NCBI RefSeq assembly: GCF_034676545.1
Contig: NZ_JAUCBZ010000015.1
Location: 2,077,001-2,141,000, forward strand
Reading direction: 5' to 3'
Source: Pararhodobacter sp.
Lineage (GTDB): Bacteria > Pseudomonadota > Alphaproteobacteria > Rhodobacterales > Rhodobacteraceae
Length of the DNA stretch: 64,000 nt
This document shows, piece by piece, positions 8,635 to 17,128 of this stretch; the first letter of the stretch is position 1; the number at the start of each line of letters is the position of its first letter. Both the position numbers and the translations under genes were made by a program. Under the pieces are notes generated by a model. It saw only the letters and a program-made list of their open reading frames with translations. It searched no databases and was not told the DNA's origin.

Positions 8635-10179
8635 ATGAATGAAGTCAGATCCGAGCGGCGGGCCCGTGGCGGTGGTGGTGCGGCGCGGCGCGCAGAGCGC
8701 ACGGCTGTTTCCATTGAAACGGCGCGGTTCATCCAACGCAACATTCCGAATTTCGAACTGTTGAACGAAGAGGCGTTGCAGGTCATCGAGTACAACGCGG
8801 AAACCGTGTTGGAGGAGATCGGCGTCAATTTCGTCGACAATCCGGCCGCCCTGCAATTGTGGCGCGATGCCGGGGCCGATGTCACTGGCGAGCGGGTGCG
8901 CATTCCGCGGGGATTGGCGCGCAAACTCTGCGCAACCGCGCCGTCGATGTTCACCCAGCACGCCCGCAACCCAGAGCGCAACGTCGATATCGGCGGTCGC
9001 AATCTGGTGCTGGCGCCGGTCTATGGCCCGCCCTTCGTGCGCGACAACGAGGGCGGTCGCCGCTACGCGACAATCGCGGATTTCCGCAACTTCGTGAAGC
9101 TCGGCTATATGTCGAAATGGCTGCACCATTCGGGCGGCACGGTCTGCGAACCGACCGATATCGCGGTCAACAAGCGCCATCTGGATATGCTGCTGGCGCA
9201 TATGACCTTGAGCGACAAGCCTTATATGGGATCGGTGACCGAACCGATTCGCGCCGAGGACTCGGTGAAGATGTCAAAGATCCTGTTTGGCGATGACTTC
9301 GTTGACCAGCATACGGTGATGACCTCGCTGATCAACATCAACTCGCCGCTGACCTTTGACAGCACGATGATGGGCGCGCTGGAGGTTTATGCACGCGCCA
9401 ATCAGGCCTCGATCATTTCGCCGTTCATTGTTGGCGGAGCGATGGCGCCGGTGACGGTGGCGGGCACCTTGACGCAGGTTCTGGCCGAGGTTCTGGCCGG
9501 CGTCGCTTATTCCCAGATGATCCGCGCGGGTGCGCCGGTGATCATGGGCGCGTTTGTGACCTCGATCGACATGAACTCGGGCGCGCCGACCTTTGGCACA
9601 CCCGAGGCCGCGCATATCACCTATGGCGTGGGCCAGTTGGCGCGGCGTCTGGGGTTGCCGTATCGGTCCGGCGGTGCGTTCTGTGGCTCGAAATTGCCCG
9701 ATGCGCAATCGGCCTATGAATCGGCAAACTCGCTGAACATGGCGCTGTTGTCAGGTGTCAACTTCATGCTGCACGCCTGCGGTTGGCTCGAGGGTGGATT
9801 GGTCGCGTCCTTCGAGAAATTCGTGCTCGATGCTGACCAGTTGGGAACGCTGCATCACCTTGCACAGGGGATCTCGATGGATGCCAACGGGCAGGCGATG
9901 GAGGCGCTGCGCGAGGTTGGGCCGGGGGGGCACTTCCTGGGCTGCGAACACACGCAGGCGAATTTCAAGACCGCGTTCTGGCGCTCGGATGTGCTGGATT
10001 ACAAACCTTACGAGCAATGGGAAGAGGAAGGCGCGCGCGATTCCGCCACGCTGGCGGCGGTACGGGTGCGCAAGCAGTTGGGCGATTATCAGGCCCCACC
10101 CCTCGACCCCGGTATCGCCGAGGCGCTGGAGGCCTTTGTGGCGCAGCGCAAGGCCTCGGAACCCGACGCGTTCGGCTGA
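8635..10179 (+). CDS. MttB-family (trimethylamine methyltransferase-like) protein, non-pyrrolysine
   Basis: A 514-residue protein of the MttB superfamily, TIM-barrel enzymes that move a methyl group from a quaternary or tertiary amine to a cobalamin protein. The N-terminal signature (ARFIQRNIPNFELLNEEAL, then TVLEEIGVNF) and the glycine-rich barrel strands are typical. The frame is uninterrupted, with no in-frame amber codon, so it belongs to the non-pyrrolysine branch, whose characterised members use glycine betaine, proline betaine or carnitine. GGGGAG stands seven bases before the ATG. No corrinoid protein or reductive activator lies beside it. Substrate is not decidable from sequence; glycine betaine would fit the carnitine locus at 54749-62364, but that is speculation. 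Confidence 0.82.
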   Translation: MNEVRSERRARGGGGAARRAERTAVSIETARFIQRNIPNFELLNEEALQVIEYNAETVLEEIGVNFVDNPAALQLWRDAGADVTGERVRIPRGLARKLCATAPSMFTQHARNPERNVDIGGRNLVLAPVYGPPFVRDNEGGRRYATIADFRNFVKLGYMSKWLHHSGGTVCEPTDIAVNKRHLDMLLAHMTLSDKPYMGSVTEPIRAEDSVKMSKILFGDDFVDQHTVMTSLININSPLTFDSTMMGALEVYARANQASIISPFIVGGAMAPVTVAGTLTQVLAEVLAGVAYSQMIRAGAPVIMGAFVTSIDMNSGAPTFGTPEAAHITYGVGQLARRLGLPYRSGGAFCGSKLPDAQSAYESANSLNMALLSGVNFMLHACGWLEGGLVASFEKFVLDADQLGTLHHLAQGISMDANGQAMEALREVGPGGHFLGCEHTQANFKTAFWRSDVLDYKPYEQWEEEGARDSATLAAVRVRKQLGDYQAPPLDPGIAEALEAFVAQRKASEPDAFG

Positions 10180-10223
10180 TTTCGATCGCCTGTCAGGCCC
10201 GCAGGGTGGGCCTGCACACCCCG

Positions 10224-11882
10224 TCACTCAGCGGCGCAACCGTTCTGGAACCCGGTATCGCAATGCGCGATCAGGCGGGCGGTGTCGGCCGCGGACCAAT
10301 TCGGCGGGTCCGTCACCGCGACCCACGGCCCGATGTAATCGGGGCCATAATAGGCGTGGCCATGCCCGGGCGGCGCGGTGTTGGCCAGCGCCATGTCCAT
10401 TGCCAGTTGAAACTGCGTCACGATCGGCATGAACCGCAGCTCGGGCGAGACATCGCTGGCGGGTGGCTCGGACATCCAGGCGGGTGCACGAAACAGCGAG
10501 GCAGGTTCATAAAACACAATCGGATCGCTGGAATATTGCAGGAACATCAAACGCATACTGGTGCCCCATCCGTCGGGGCCACCGGCGTCCCGGGTATGCG
10601 AGGCAAAGCGCACCAACTGCCCGTTGCCAATGATCGGCGCGACATAGGGGCTATCCGGCGCGCGCTCGGCGGTGATGGCTTGCCATGTCGCCGAGGGAAA
10701 CGGCGGGCCGGTCCAGAAGGCGCCGTCAATCGGATCATCGAGCAGCGCGAACAGGTCGGTGCCATACATCGACGACCACGCACCAAGGCTCAGGCCGTGG
10801 ATATACAGCTTTGGGCGTGTCTCATGGGGCAGGCTGCGCCAATAGCCGTGCACCGTGCGGATCAATTCGCGCGCCTGGTCCAACCCGGCGCGGGTTTCCA
10901 GGATCAGCGCCAGCGGCGATTGCAGATACGAGTACTGCACCGCAACCGTGGCGATGTCGCCGCCGTGCATGTATTCCACGGTATCGACGCTGCCGGGGTC
11001 CAGCCAGCCGGTGCCCGTTGGCAGGGCGATGATCAGCACCGAACGCTCGAACCCGCCGACGCGCTGCAACTCGGCCAGCGCCACGGCGGCGCGCGCCTCG
11101 GGCGTTTCCGATTGCGCAAGCCCAACGTAAACCCGCAGCGGGTCCAATGCCGGGCGACCGGAAAAGGCCGTGATATCCGCGGCATCGGGGCCCCTGAGAA
11201 CATAGTCGCGCCCCGGTTGCCCCATCGCGCCCCAATCCACCAGCGACGCGGTGCTGCCCGATTGCAGGGCGCGGGTCGGGGGCGGAGGCGCATCGTCGAA
11301 CAGCGCCTGACCAAGGGTATAGGAGCGGTCCAGCGCGGTGATGACATAGTCCAGTACCCCGTCGCGGGTGACAATCAGCAACACGAATGCGGTCAGCACG
11401 AACCCGGCCACATCGGCGGTGCGCTGCGGCATGTAGCGATACAGCCAATGGCGCACACGGTCGAAAAGATAGCGCAGGGCATAGGCGAGCAGCATCATCA
11501 GCGTGAAAACGACGATGGTCATGGCGATCATACGCAGCGTATGGACATCGGTCACCGGCGCCAGCCCCATGCGCGTGCGGATGCCGTTTTGCCAGTCCTG
11601 CGTCTGCATCAGGCACAACACGACAACCACCGCGACCGGCACGGCAAAGACCAGGTGCACGATGGTGGCGATCCGCCCCTTCAGGGGCGGCAGGGCCATC
11701 AGCCACCAGACCGCGCCAATCGCCTTGCCGACGCCGTATCCCAAGGCCATGACCACGCCGCCCAGAACGCCCTGCACCAACCAGTCGCGCGGGATCAGCG
11801 AGGGGGTCAGCGAGGTTGCAAAGAACAGCAGCCCTAGCAAGAGTGGCAAAACGGCCAGCCCCGGTGCTCGTAGATATCGCAT
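10224..11882 (-). CDS. Membrane-anchored alpha/beta-hydrolase family protein
   Basis: A 552-residue protein with an N-terminal membrane domain of about five helices (residues 5-30, 38-60, 72-95, 115-140, 160-178) and a C-terminal alpha/beta-hydrolase-like domain with the nucleophile elbow GLSLGAWSS. This matches the two-part Abhydrolase_9 (PF10081) architecture with its dedicated N-terminal domain. Substrate unknown. It converges on the MttB-family gene with only 44 bases between stops. The Lrp-type regulator lies immediately upstream on the same strand (23 bases), so the two are likely co-transcribed. Confidence 0.8.
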   Translation of the reverse strand: MRYLRAPGLAVLPLLLGLLFFATSLTPSLIPRDWLVQGVLGGVVMALGYGVGKAIGAVWWLMALPPLKGRIATIVHLVFAVPVAVVVVLCLMQTQDWQNGIRTRMGLAPVTDVHTLRMIAMTIVVFTLMMLLAYALRYLFDRVRHWLYRYMPQRTADVAGFVLTAFVLLIVTRDGVLDYVITALDRSYTLGQALFDDAPPPPTRALQSGSTASLVDWGAMGQPGRDYVLRGPDAADITAFSGRPALDPLRVYVGLAQSETPEARAAVALAELQRVGGFERSVLIIALPTGTGWLDPGSVDTVEYMHGGDIATVAVQYSYLQSPLALILETRAGLDQARELIRTVHGYWRSLPHETRPKLYIHGLSLGAWSSMYGTDLFALLDDPIDGAFWTGPPFPSATWQAITAERAPDSPYVAPIIGNGQLVRFASHTRDAGGPDGWGTSMRLMFLQYSSDPIVFYEPASLFRAPAWMSEPPASDVSPELRFMPIVTQFQLAMDMALANTAPPGHGHAYYGPDYIGPWVAVTDPPNWSAADTARLIAHCDTGFQNGCAAE

Positions 11883-11905
11883 GACCTCTCCTGCGTCGGG
11901 GGCGT

Positions 11906-12376
11906 TTATTCGGGAATCGGCAGGATCGTCGTGGATTTGATTTCCTCCATCGACAGCAGCGCCGTGACGTTGTGAATGCGCACGTCGCGGATCAGGTTTT
12001 GATAAAACACATCATAGGCGCGGGCGTTTTTCACGCGCACCTTGAGGATATAGTCGATATCGCCCGCCAGGCGGTGCGCCTCCATCACCTCGGGCCGGGT
12101 GCGCACCGAGGTCAGGAACCGGTCCTGCCAGTCGGGGTCATGCTCGGCGGTGCGGATCAGCACGAAGAAACAGGCCTCCAGCCCCAGCGCCTCGGGGTCG
12201 AGCAGCACGGTTTGCCGCCCGATCACACCCGCCTCGCGCATCTTGCGAATGCGGTTCCAGACCGGCGTTTTCGACGACCCGGCCTTGCGCGCGATATCAT
12301 CGAGCGACTGGCTGGCGTCCTCTTGCAACTCCGTCAGGATCTTGCGGTCAAGGGGGTCGAGGTCTGATTTGGTCAT
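11906..12376 (-). CDS. Lrp/AsnC-family transcriptional regulator
   Basis: A 156-residue regulator with an N-terminal AsnC-type helix-turn-helix (LDRKILTELQEDAS, then IARKAGSSKTPVWNRIRKM) and a C-terminal RAM effector domain (VMEAHRLAGDIDYILKVRV). The ATG at 12376 gives the standard family length; an in-frame extension upstream to 12478 is rejected because it overlaps the divergent promoter region. It is divergent from the GMC oxidoreductase gene across 120 bases, a usual arrangement for an Lrp-type local regulator and its target. The ligand is probably an amino acid or related amine, but nothing in the sequence identifies it. Confidence 0.9.
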   Translation of the reverse strand: MTKSDLDPLDRKILTELQEDASQSLDDIARKAGSSKTPVWNRIRKMREAGVIGRQTVLLDPEALGLEACFFVLIRTAEHDPDWQDRFLTSVRTRPEVMEAHRLAGDIDYILKVRVKNARAYDVFYQNLIRDVRIHNVTALLSMEEIKSTTILPIPE

Positions 12377-12496
12377 GCGTGGCTCTCCGGGGGCTGGACC
12401 TGTTCTAGCCTTGGACGCGGCGCGGGTCCAGCGATGCCCCCTTGCGAAACGGTGGGGCAGGGGTTTGAGTGGCGGCACGTGCGGTCGGAGGCGGGC

Positions 12497-14104
12497 ATGG
12501 ATGGGACGTTTGATTATGTGATCGTGGGCGCAGGCTCGTCAGGGTCGGTGCTGGCCGAACGCCTGTCGGCGGCCGGGCGCAAGGTGCTGGTGCTCGAGGC
12601 CGGCGGCAGCGATCGGCGGTTCTTTGTGCAGATGCCCTTGGGCTATGGCAAATTGTTCTATGACAGCCGCGTCAACTGGGCCTACCGCACCGAGCCCGAC
12701 CCCGGATTGAACGGCCAGCGCGATTATTGGCCGCGCGGCAAGGTGCTGGGCGGGTCGTCGTCGATCAACGCAATGGTCTGGGTGCGCGGCGATGCCAGCG
12801 ATTATGACGATTGGCAGGCGGCAACCGGGTCATCGGCGTGGGGCGGCGAGGCGGCGCGCGAGGCCTATCGCGCGATCGAGGATAACGCCGACGGCGCGGA
12901 CCCATGGCGCGGGCAGGGCGGGCCGCTGCATATCCGCTCGGGCCGCGATCCGGCGCATCCGTTGGTCACCCCCTATCTGGAGGCCTGCGAGGCCGCCGGG
13001 CTGGCGCGCAACCCGGATTTCAACGGCGCCACGCAAGAGGGCTGCGGCCTGTATCAACTGACGATCAAGGGCGGGCGGCGCAATTCCACGGCGCGCGCAT
13101 TCTTGCGCCCTGCGTTGAAAACCGGGCGCGTGGCGCTGCGAACCAAAGCGCATGTGACGCGGGTTTTGCTGGAGGGGCGGCGCGCGGTCGGGGTCGAGTA
13201 TCGTTGGAAAGGTGGGCTGCACCGCGCGATGGCGGGTGAGGTGATCCTGTCGGGCGGGGCCATCAACACGCCGCAAACCCTGATGCTGTCGGGGATCGGA
13301 CCGGGTGCGGCGTTGCAGGCGCTGGGCCTTGAGGTGTTCGTTGACAACCCCAATGTCGGCGCACATCTCAATGACCATCAGGGGCTCAATTATACCTGGC
13401 GCATGACCGTGCCGACGATGAACGACATCTTGCGCCCGTGGTGGGGCAAGGCTTTGGTGGGGATACAATATCTGCTGACCGGCAGGGGCCCGTTGTCGGT
13501 GTCGATCAACCACGGCGGCGGGTTTTTCCGCACCGATCCGGGGTTGGCACGCCCCAATATGCAGCTCTATTTTCAGGCATTCTCGACGCTGATGCCGCGC
13601 GAGGGCGAACGTCCGATCCTGAGCCCGGATCCGTTTCCGGGGCTGTCGATCGGCCTGTCGAATTGCCGACCCTCCAGTCGCGGGCATATCCGTCTGGCCA
13701 GCGCCGATCCGTTTGTCGCGCCGAAAATCACCGCCAATGCATTTTCCACCGCGCAGGACGTGGCCGAAATGCTGGCCGCCGTGAAATTCATTCGCCATAT
13801 TGCCGCGCAAAAACCGATTGCCGACCTGATCGCCGAGGAATTGCGCCCCGGCCCGCACATCACCAGTGACGAGGCCCTGATCGACGATTTCCGCCAGCGC
13901 TCGGGCACCGTCTATCACCCCAGTTGCACGGCGCGGATGGGGGCCGATCCGGCGACCTCGGTTCTGGATGCTGATCTGCGGGTGCGCGGCGTGGATGGCT
14001 TGCGCGTCTGCGATGCCTCGGCGTTTCCGACGTTGATTGGCGGCAATACCAACGCCCCGGCGATTCTGCTGGGCTGGCTGGGTGCGCAACGCATCTTGGC
14101 CTGA
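12497..14104 (+). CDS. GMC-family FAD oxidoreductase (choline dehydrogenase-like)
   Basis: A 535-residue flavoprotein. It begins with the FAD-binding VIVGAGSSGSVLAERLS and EAGG, followed by the GMC signature GKVLGGSSSINAMVWVRG and a second signature SGGAINTPQTLMLSGIG. Near the C-terminus are the catalytic His in TVYHPS and the partner GGNTNAP. The ATG at 12497, preceded by GGAGG, places the Rossmann motif at the start. It resembles choline and related alcohol dehydrogenases, but GMC enzymes differ widely in substrate and no betB or betC neighbour is present, so I do not name it betA. It is divergent from the Lrp-type regulator. Confidence 0.9.
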   Translation: MDGTFDYVIVGAGSSGSVLAERLSAAGRKVLVLEAGGSDRRFFVQMPLGYGKLFYDSRVNWAYRTEPDPGLNGQRDYWPRGKVLGGSSSINAMVWVRGDASDYDDWQAATGSSAWGGEAAREAYRAIEDNADGADPWRGQGGPLHIRSGRDPAHPLVTPYLEACEAAGLARNPDFNGATQEGCGLYQLTIKGGRRNSTARAFLRPALKTGRVALRTKAHVTRVLLEGRRAVGVEYRWKGGLHRAMAGEVILSGGAINTPQTLMLSGIGPGAALQALGLEVFVDNPNVGAHLNDHQGLNYTWRMTVPTMNDILRPWWGKALVGIQYLLTGRGPLSVSINHGGGFFRTDPGLARPNMQLYFQAFSTLMPREGERPILSPDPFPGLSIGLSNCRPSSRGHIRLASADPFVAPKITANAFSTAQDVAEMLAAVKFIRHIAAQKPIADLIAEELRPGPHITSDEALIDDFRQRSGTVYHPSCTARMGADPATSVLDADLRVRGVDGLRVCDASAFPTLIGGNTNAPAILLGWLGAQRILA

Positions 14105-14135
14105 TCACGCGTCACGGGAACCGATTGGCCCCAAT

Positions 14136-14149
14136 TTGATCCGTATCAA
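14136..14149. promoter_or_regulatory. Perfect FNR/FnrL-type box
   Basis: TTGAT-CCGT-ATCAA matches the FNR consensus TTGATnnnnATCAA at every defined base and continues as ATCAATG, as in many alphaproteobacterial FnrL sites. It lies 60 bases upstream of the DUF934 gene, in the gap after the GMC gene. This suggests oxygen-responsive control of DUF934-fpr. Confidence 0.65.
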
Positions 14150-14209
14150 TGTCAGGCTGGCGTTTCACGGGCATCTTGGGTTCATGAACAGGCAAAGCGG
14201 AGCAACAGG

Positions 14210-14671
14210 ATGTCAGTCCTAGTCACCGACAACGGGTTTGCGCCCGACGATTGGATTGACGGCTATGTGCCGCTTGCGGCGGCCTGCGACGTTTGGGCTT
14301 CGCCTCATGCACTGGGTATTTATCTTGCGTCACCGGATTTGACGGCCCGCGACCGTTTGCGGCTGGAGCAGTTGTTTCCTCGTGTTGGTCTGATCCGCAT
14401 CCGTGTGCGCAGCTTTGGTGACTTCGAGGCCTATGATCTGGCAAAAGCCCTTCGCGCCAAGGGGTTCTCCGGGCGGTTGCGCGCGCATGGTGCCATGTTG
14501 GCGCGGTGCTACACCTTTGCGCGATGGGTGGGCTTTGACGAAATCGAGCTCGATCCACAGCAGGCACGCCGCCAGCCGCTTGAACATTGGCGCAAAGTGC
14601 CCGACTGGACCCCTGAAGGCCACGATGCCCGTATGCTCGGTGCTTTGTCGCAGGCATCCAACGTGCAGTAG
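14210..14671 (+). CDS. DUF934 protein, sulfite-reduction associated
   Basis: A 153-residue protein of the DUF934 family. Visible hallmarks are the VTDNGFAPDDW opening, a central RIRVRSFGDFEAYDLAKALR and the late FDEIELDPQQARRQPLEHW. In many proteobacteria this family sits with cysI and cysH and is linked to sulfite reduction. Here those partners are missing: the preceding gene is the unrelated GMC oxidoreductase. fpr follows after 119 bases, the order usually found at the end of the cysG-cysI-cysH-DUF934-fpr cluster in Rhodobacteraceae. A perfect FNR box lies upstream. Confidence 0.82.
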   Translation: MSVLVTDNGFAPDDWIDGYVPLAAACDVWASPHALGIYLASPDLTARDRLRLEQLFPRVGLIRIRVRSFGDFEAYDLAKALRAKGFSGRLRAHGAMLARCYTFARWVGFDEIELDPQQARRQPLEHWRKVPDWTPEGHDARMLGALSQASNVQ

Positions 14672-14790
14672 CCCCGCTGCGCCACATTTCCAACCCCAAC
14701 GCGATGCGTAAACCAGCGAGAAACCGGCCGGGGTTTCGTTCTCTTGCATTTCACCTTATTCAACCCCAAAGCCTTGTTGAAAGCCCGTAT

Positions 14791-15603
14791 ATGCCCGACG
14801 CCATGCCAAAGCCCCGCGCCAAGACCCTGCCTGATGCGCAGACAGTGACTCAGGTGAAGCATTGGGATGATCGTTTGTTTTCGTTTCGCTGCACGCGCCC
14901 GCGCAGCCTGCGGTTCCGGTCCGGTGAATTCGTGATGATCGGCCTGCTGGACGACAACGGCAAACCTTTGCTGCGCGCCTATTCCATTGCGTCGCCGTCG
15001 TGGGATGATGAGCTCGAGTTCTATTCGATCAAGGTGCCCGACGGGCCGCTGACCTCGCGCTTGCAGCATATCGAGGTGGGGGATCAGATCATCTTGCGGC
15101 CCAAGCCCGTCGGCACCTTGGTGCATGACGCGTTGCTGCCAGGCAAGCGGGTGTGGATGTTGGCGACCGGGACCGGGTTCGCGCCCTTTGCCAGCCTGAT
15201 CCGCGACCCCGAGACGTATGAAAAATTCGATCAGGTGGTGGTGATGCACACCTGCCGGAACGTGTCAGAGTTGGAATATGGTCGGCAGCTGGTCGAAAGC
15301 CTCCAGGACGATCCGCTGATTGGCGAGATGGTCGAGGGCAAACTGCTGTACTATCCGACCACCACGCGTGAGGATTTTCCGAAAATGGGCCGGATCACCG
15401 ACAATCTGACATCGGGTAAGGTGTTCGAGGATCTGGGCATTCCGCCGATGGACCCCAAGCACGACCGCGCGATGGTTTGCGGGTCGCTGGCGTTCAACAT
15501 CGACGTCAAGGAAGTTCTCGAGGGCTTTGGCTTGCGCGAAGGCGCGAACAGCGAGCCGATGGAATATGTTGTCGAAAAAGCGTTTGTCGGCGAGGGCGTC
15601 TAA
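14791..15603 (+). CDS. fpr: Ferredoxin-NADP reductase
   Basis: A 270-residue FAD flavodoxin/ferredoxin reductase that moves electrons between NADPH and ferredoxin. It has the FAD-binding RAYSIASPSWDDELEFYSIKV region, the NADP-binding ATGTGFAPFASL and a late MVCGS motif; the C-terminus ends YVVEKAFVGEGV. The ATG at 14791 gives the usual length. The frame is open upstream but lacks family similarity there. There is no strong ribosome-binding site before the ATG; a second ATG lies 12 bases later. A clear terminator follows. In sulfite reduction it could supply electrons via ferredoxin, and it also serves oxidative-stress defence. Confidence 0.93.
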   Translation: MPDAMPKPRAKTLPDAQTVTQVKHWDDRLFSFRCTRPRSLRFRSGEFVMIGLLDDNGKPLLRAYSIASPSWDDELEFYSIKVPDGPLTSRLQHIEVGDQIILRPKPVGTLVHDALLPGKRVWMLATGTGFAPFASLIRDPETYEKFDQVVVMHTCRNVSELEYGRQLVESLQDDPLIGEMVEGKLLYYPTTTREDFPKMGRITDNLTSGKVFEDLGIPPMDPKHDRAMVCGSLAFNIDVKEVLEGFGLREGANSEPMEYVVEKAFVGEGV

Positions 15604-15637
15604 GCGCCGCTCAACTTTGCAAACCGAATTGGTTTTG

Positions 15638-15666
15638 GGGTGGCGCCATCGGTGCCGCCCTTTTTT
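15638..15666 (+). terminator. Rho-independent terminator of fpr
   Basis: A 10-bp stem (GGGTGGCGCC pairing with GGTGCCGCCC, two G-T pairs) with an ATC loop, followed by six T. It begins 34 bases after the fpr stop. Confidence 0.85.
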
Positions 15667-15681
15667 CGCCGACAGGCCATG

Positions 15682-15712
15682 AAAAAAGGCCCCTGCAAAT
15701 CGCGGAGGCCTT
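15682..15712 (-). terminator. Rho-independent terminator of the Ala-rich repeat gene
   Basis: On the minus strand, AAGGCCTC pairs with GGGGCCTT across an 11-base loop and is followed by a run of T (A on the plus strand at 15682-15687). It faces the fpr terminator, 15 bases away. Confidence 0.7.
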
Positions 15713-15744
15713 CTGTTTTCGTGGGGGATGTCAGACCCTGTGCG

Positions 15745-16938
15745 TTACAGACCCAGCAAGCCGCGGATTTGCTCCAACACTGCGGGCAGCAACTCGGGGT
15801 TGTCGCGCGCGCTTTCGAGAGCCCGCTGTGCGGTCGCCTTGGGCAAAGCGCCAAGGTCCGACGCTTCGATGGCGGCAACCGCTTGGTCATAGTCAAACCC
15901 GTCGGCGCTGAACAACTCGCTCAGCGAGGCCTGTGACTCCTCGGCGGTCGGAGCCGGGGCCACGGTTGTGTCAGCGGTGGCGTCGGTTGCAGCCCCCTCG
16001 GTGGCTTCAACCGCGTCCCCGGCGGCCTCTGTCGTTGCCTGGGCAGCGTCTTCGACCACGGCAGCAGCCTCGCCCGCGGTATCCTGGGCGGCTTCCATCG
16101 TGCTTACGGCAGCCCCCTCGGTGGCTTCAACCGCGTCCCCGGCGGCTTCGGTCGTTGCCTGGGCAGCGTCTCCGGCCACGGCGGCAGCCTCGCCCGCGGT
16201 ATCCTGGGCGGCTTCCATCGTGCTTACGGCAGCCCCCTCGGTGGCGTCAACCGCGTCCCCGGCGGCTTCGGTCGTTGCCTGGGCAGCGTCTCCGGCCACG
16301 GCGGCAGCCTCGCCCGCGGTGTCCTCGGCGGCTTCCATCGTGCTAATGGCGGCACCCTCGGTGGCGTCAACCGCGTCCCCGGCGGCTTCGGTCGTTGCCT
16401 GGGCGGCGTCTTCGGCCACGGCAGCAGCCTCGCCCGCGGTGTCCTCGGCGGCTTCCATCGTGCTAATGGCGGCACCCTCGGTGGCGTCAACCGCGTCCGC
16501 AGCGGCTTCGGTCGTTGCCTGGGCAGCGTCTTCGGCCACGGCAGCAGCCTCGCCTGCGGTGTCTTGTGCGGCTTCCATCGTGCTAATGGCGGCACCCTCG
16601 GTGGCTTCAACCGCGTCCGCAGCGGCTTCGGTCGTTGCCTGGGCGGCGTCTTCGGCCACGGCGGCAGCCTCGCCCGCGGCGTTCTGGGCGGCGTCAACGG
16701 CATCGGTGGCGGCCTGAGTCGCGGTGTCGACAGCGTCTTGAACGGCGTTGGTCACCGCGTTCGTTGCCTGATCGACCAAGGTTCCGGTCTGCTCTTCGAC
16801 GACGACGGTTTCCGGGGCGGTGACCGCGGGGGCAGCAACGGGTGTCGGTGCGGGTGCGGGGTCCGGCTGGTTGCGCGACACCCAGATGCCCAGGCCGCCG
16901 GCCAGAACGATTGCCGCGACGATAAGGAATTTCTTCAT
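15745..16938 (-). CDS. Ala-rich 40-residue-repeat protein with N-terminal membrane anchor
   Basis: A 397-residue protein. Residues 1-20 (MKKFLIVAAIVLAGGLGIWV) form a signal anchor or signal peptide, followed by a Pro/Ala linker. About six 40-residue repeats (unit like DTAGEAAAVAEDAAQATTEA, then ADAVEATEGAAISTMEAAQ) follow, predicted to be continuous amphipathic helix without cysteines. The last 60 residues are not repetitive (FSADGFDYDQAVAAIEASDL, then ATAQRALESARDNPELLPAV) and look like a conserved small helical domain. The composition resembles LEA or apolipoprotein-like helices. It may span or line the periplasm, but function is unknown. It is divergent from infC and ends in its own terminator. 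Confidence 0.75.
   Translation of the reverse strand: MKKFLIVAAIVLAGGLGIWVSRNQPDPAPAPTPVAAPAVTAPETVVVEEQTGTLVDQATNAVTNAVQDAVDTATQAATDAVDAAQNAAGEAAAVAEDAAQATTEAAADAVEATEGAAISTMEAAQDTAGEAAAVAEDAAQATTEAAADAVDATEGAAISTMEAAEDTAGEAAAVAEDAAQATTEAAGDAVDATEGAAISTMEAAEDTAGEAAAVAGDAAQATTEAAGDAVDATEGAAVSTMEAAQDTAGEAAAVAGDAAQATTEAAGDAVEATEGAAVSTMEAAQDTAGEAAAVVEDAAQATTEAAGDAVEATEGAATDATADTTVAPAPTAEESQASLSELFSADGFDYDQAVAAIEASDLGALPKATAQRALESARDNPELLPAVLEQIRGLLGL
15991..16692. repeat. Tandem 120-bp coding repeat, about 5.9 copies
   Basis: Units of exactly 120 bp, each a multiple of three, run head to tail inside the Ala-rich gene. Copies differ by only a few bases (for example GTCTTCGGCC versus GTCTCCGGCC, and TGCTTACGGC versus TGCTAATGGC). 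Such near-identity suggests recent expansion by unequal exchange and makes copy number prone to variation or assembly collapse. Confidence 0.92.
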
Positions 16939-17128
16939 GGGATACCTCCGAGAATTGGTTTGTTCGGACTAGCCATGTTTTACCCATGAAGGCAATGCAA
17001 CGCACCGCAAATCGGCGTCATTTCGCGGAACCGGGCCGAATCTTGGTGGGATTGGGCCCACCGCCCCCTTGCAACACCGCGAAACGAGGGCTATTTTCTG
17101 CCCGTCGACCCACAAAAGGAATCCTACC

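Noticed and set aside
6577..9201. Very long open frame on the minus strand, from the guaA stop to 9201
   Set aside because: Only the part from 8178 matches GMP synthase. The upstream part is antisense to the RDD and MttB-family genes and has no protein-like features.
15991..16692. Tandem repeats as a CRISPR array
   Set aside because: Units are contiguous 120-bp coding repeats without spacers and stay in one reading frame of the Ala-rich protein.
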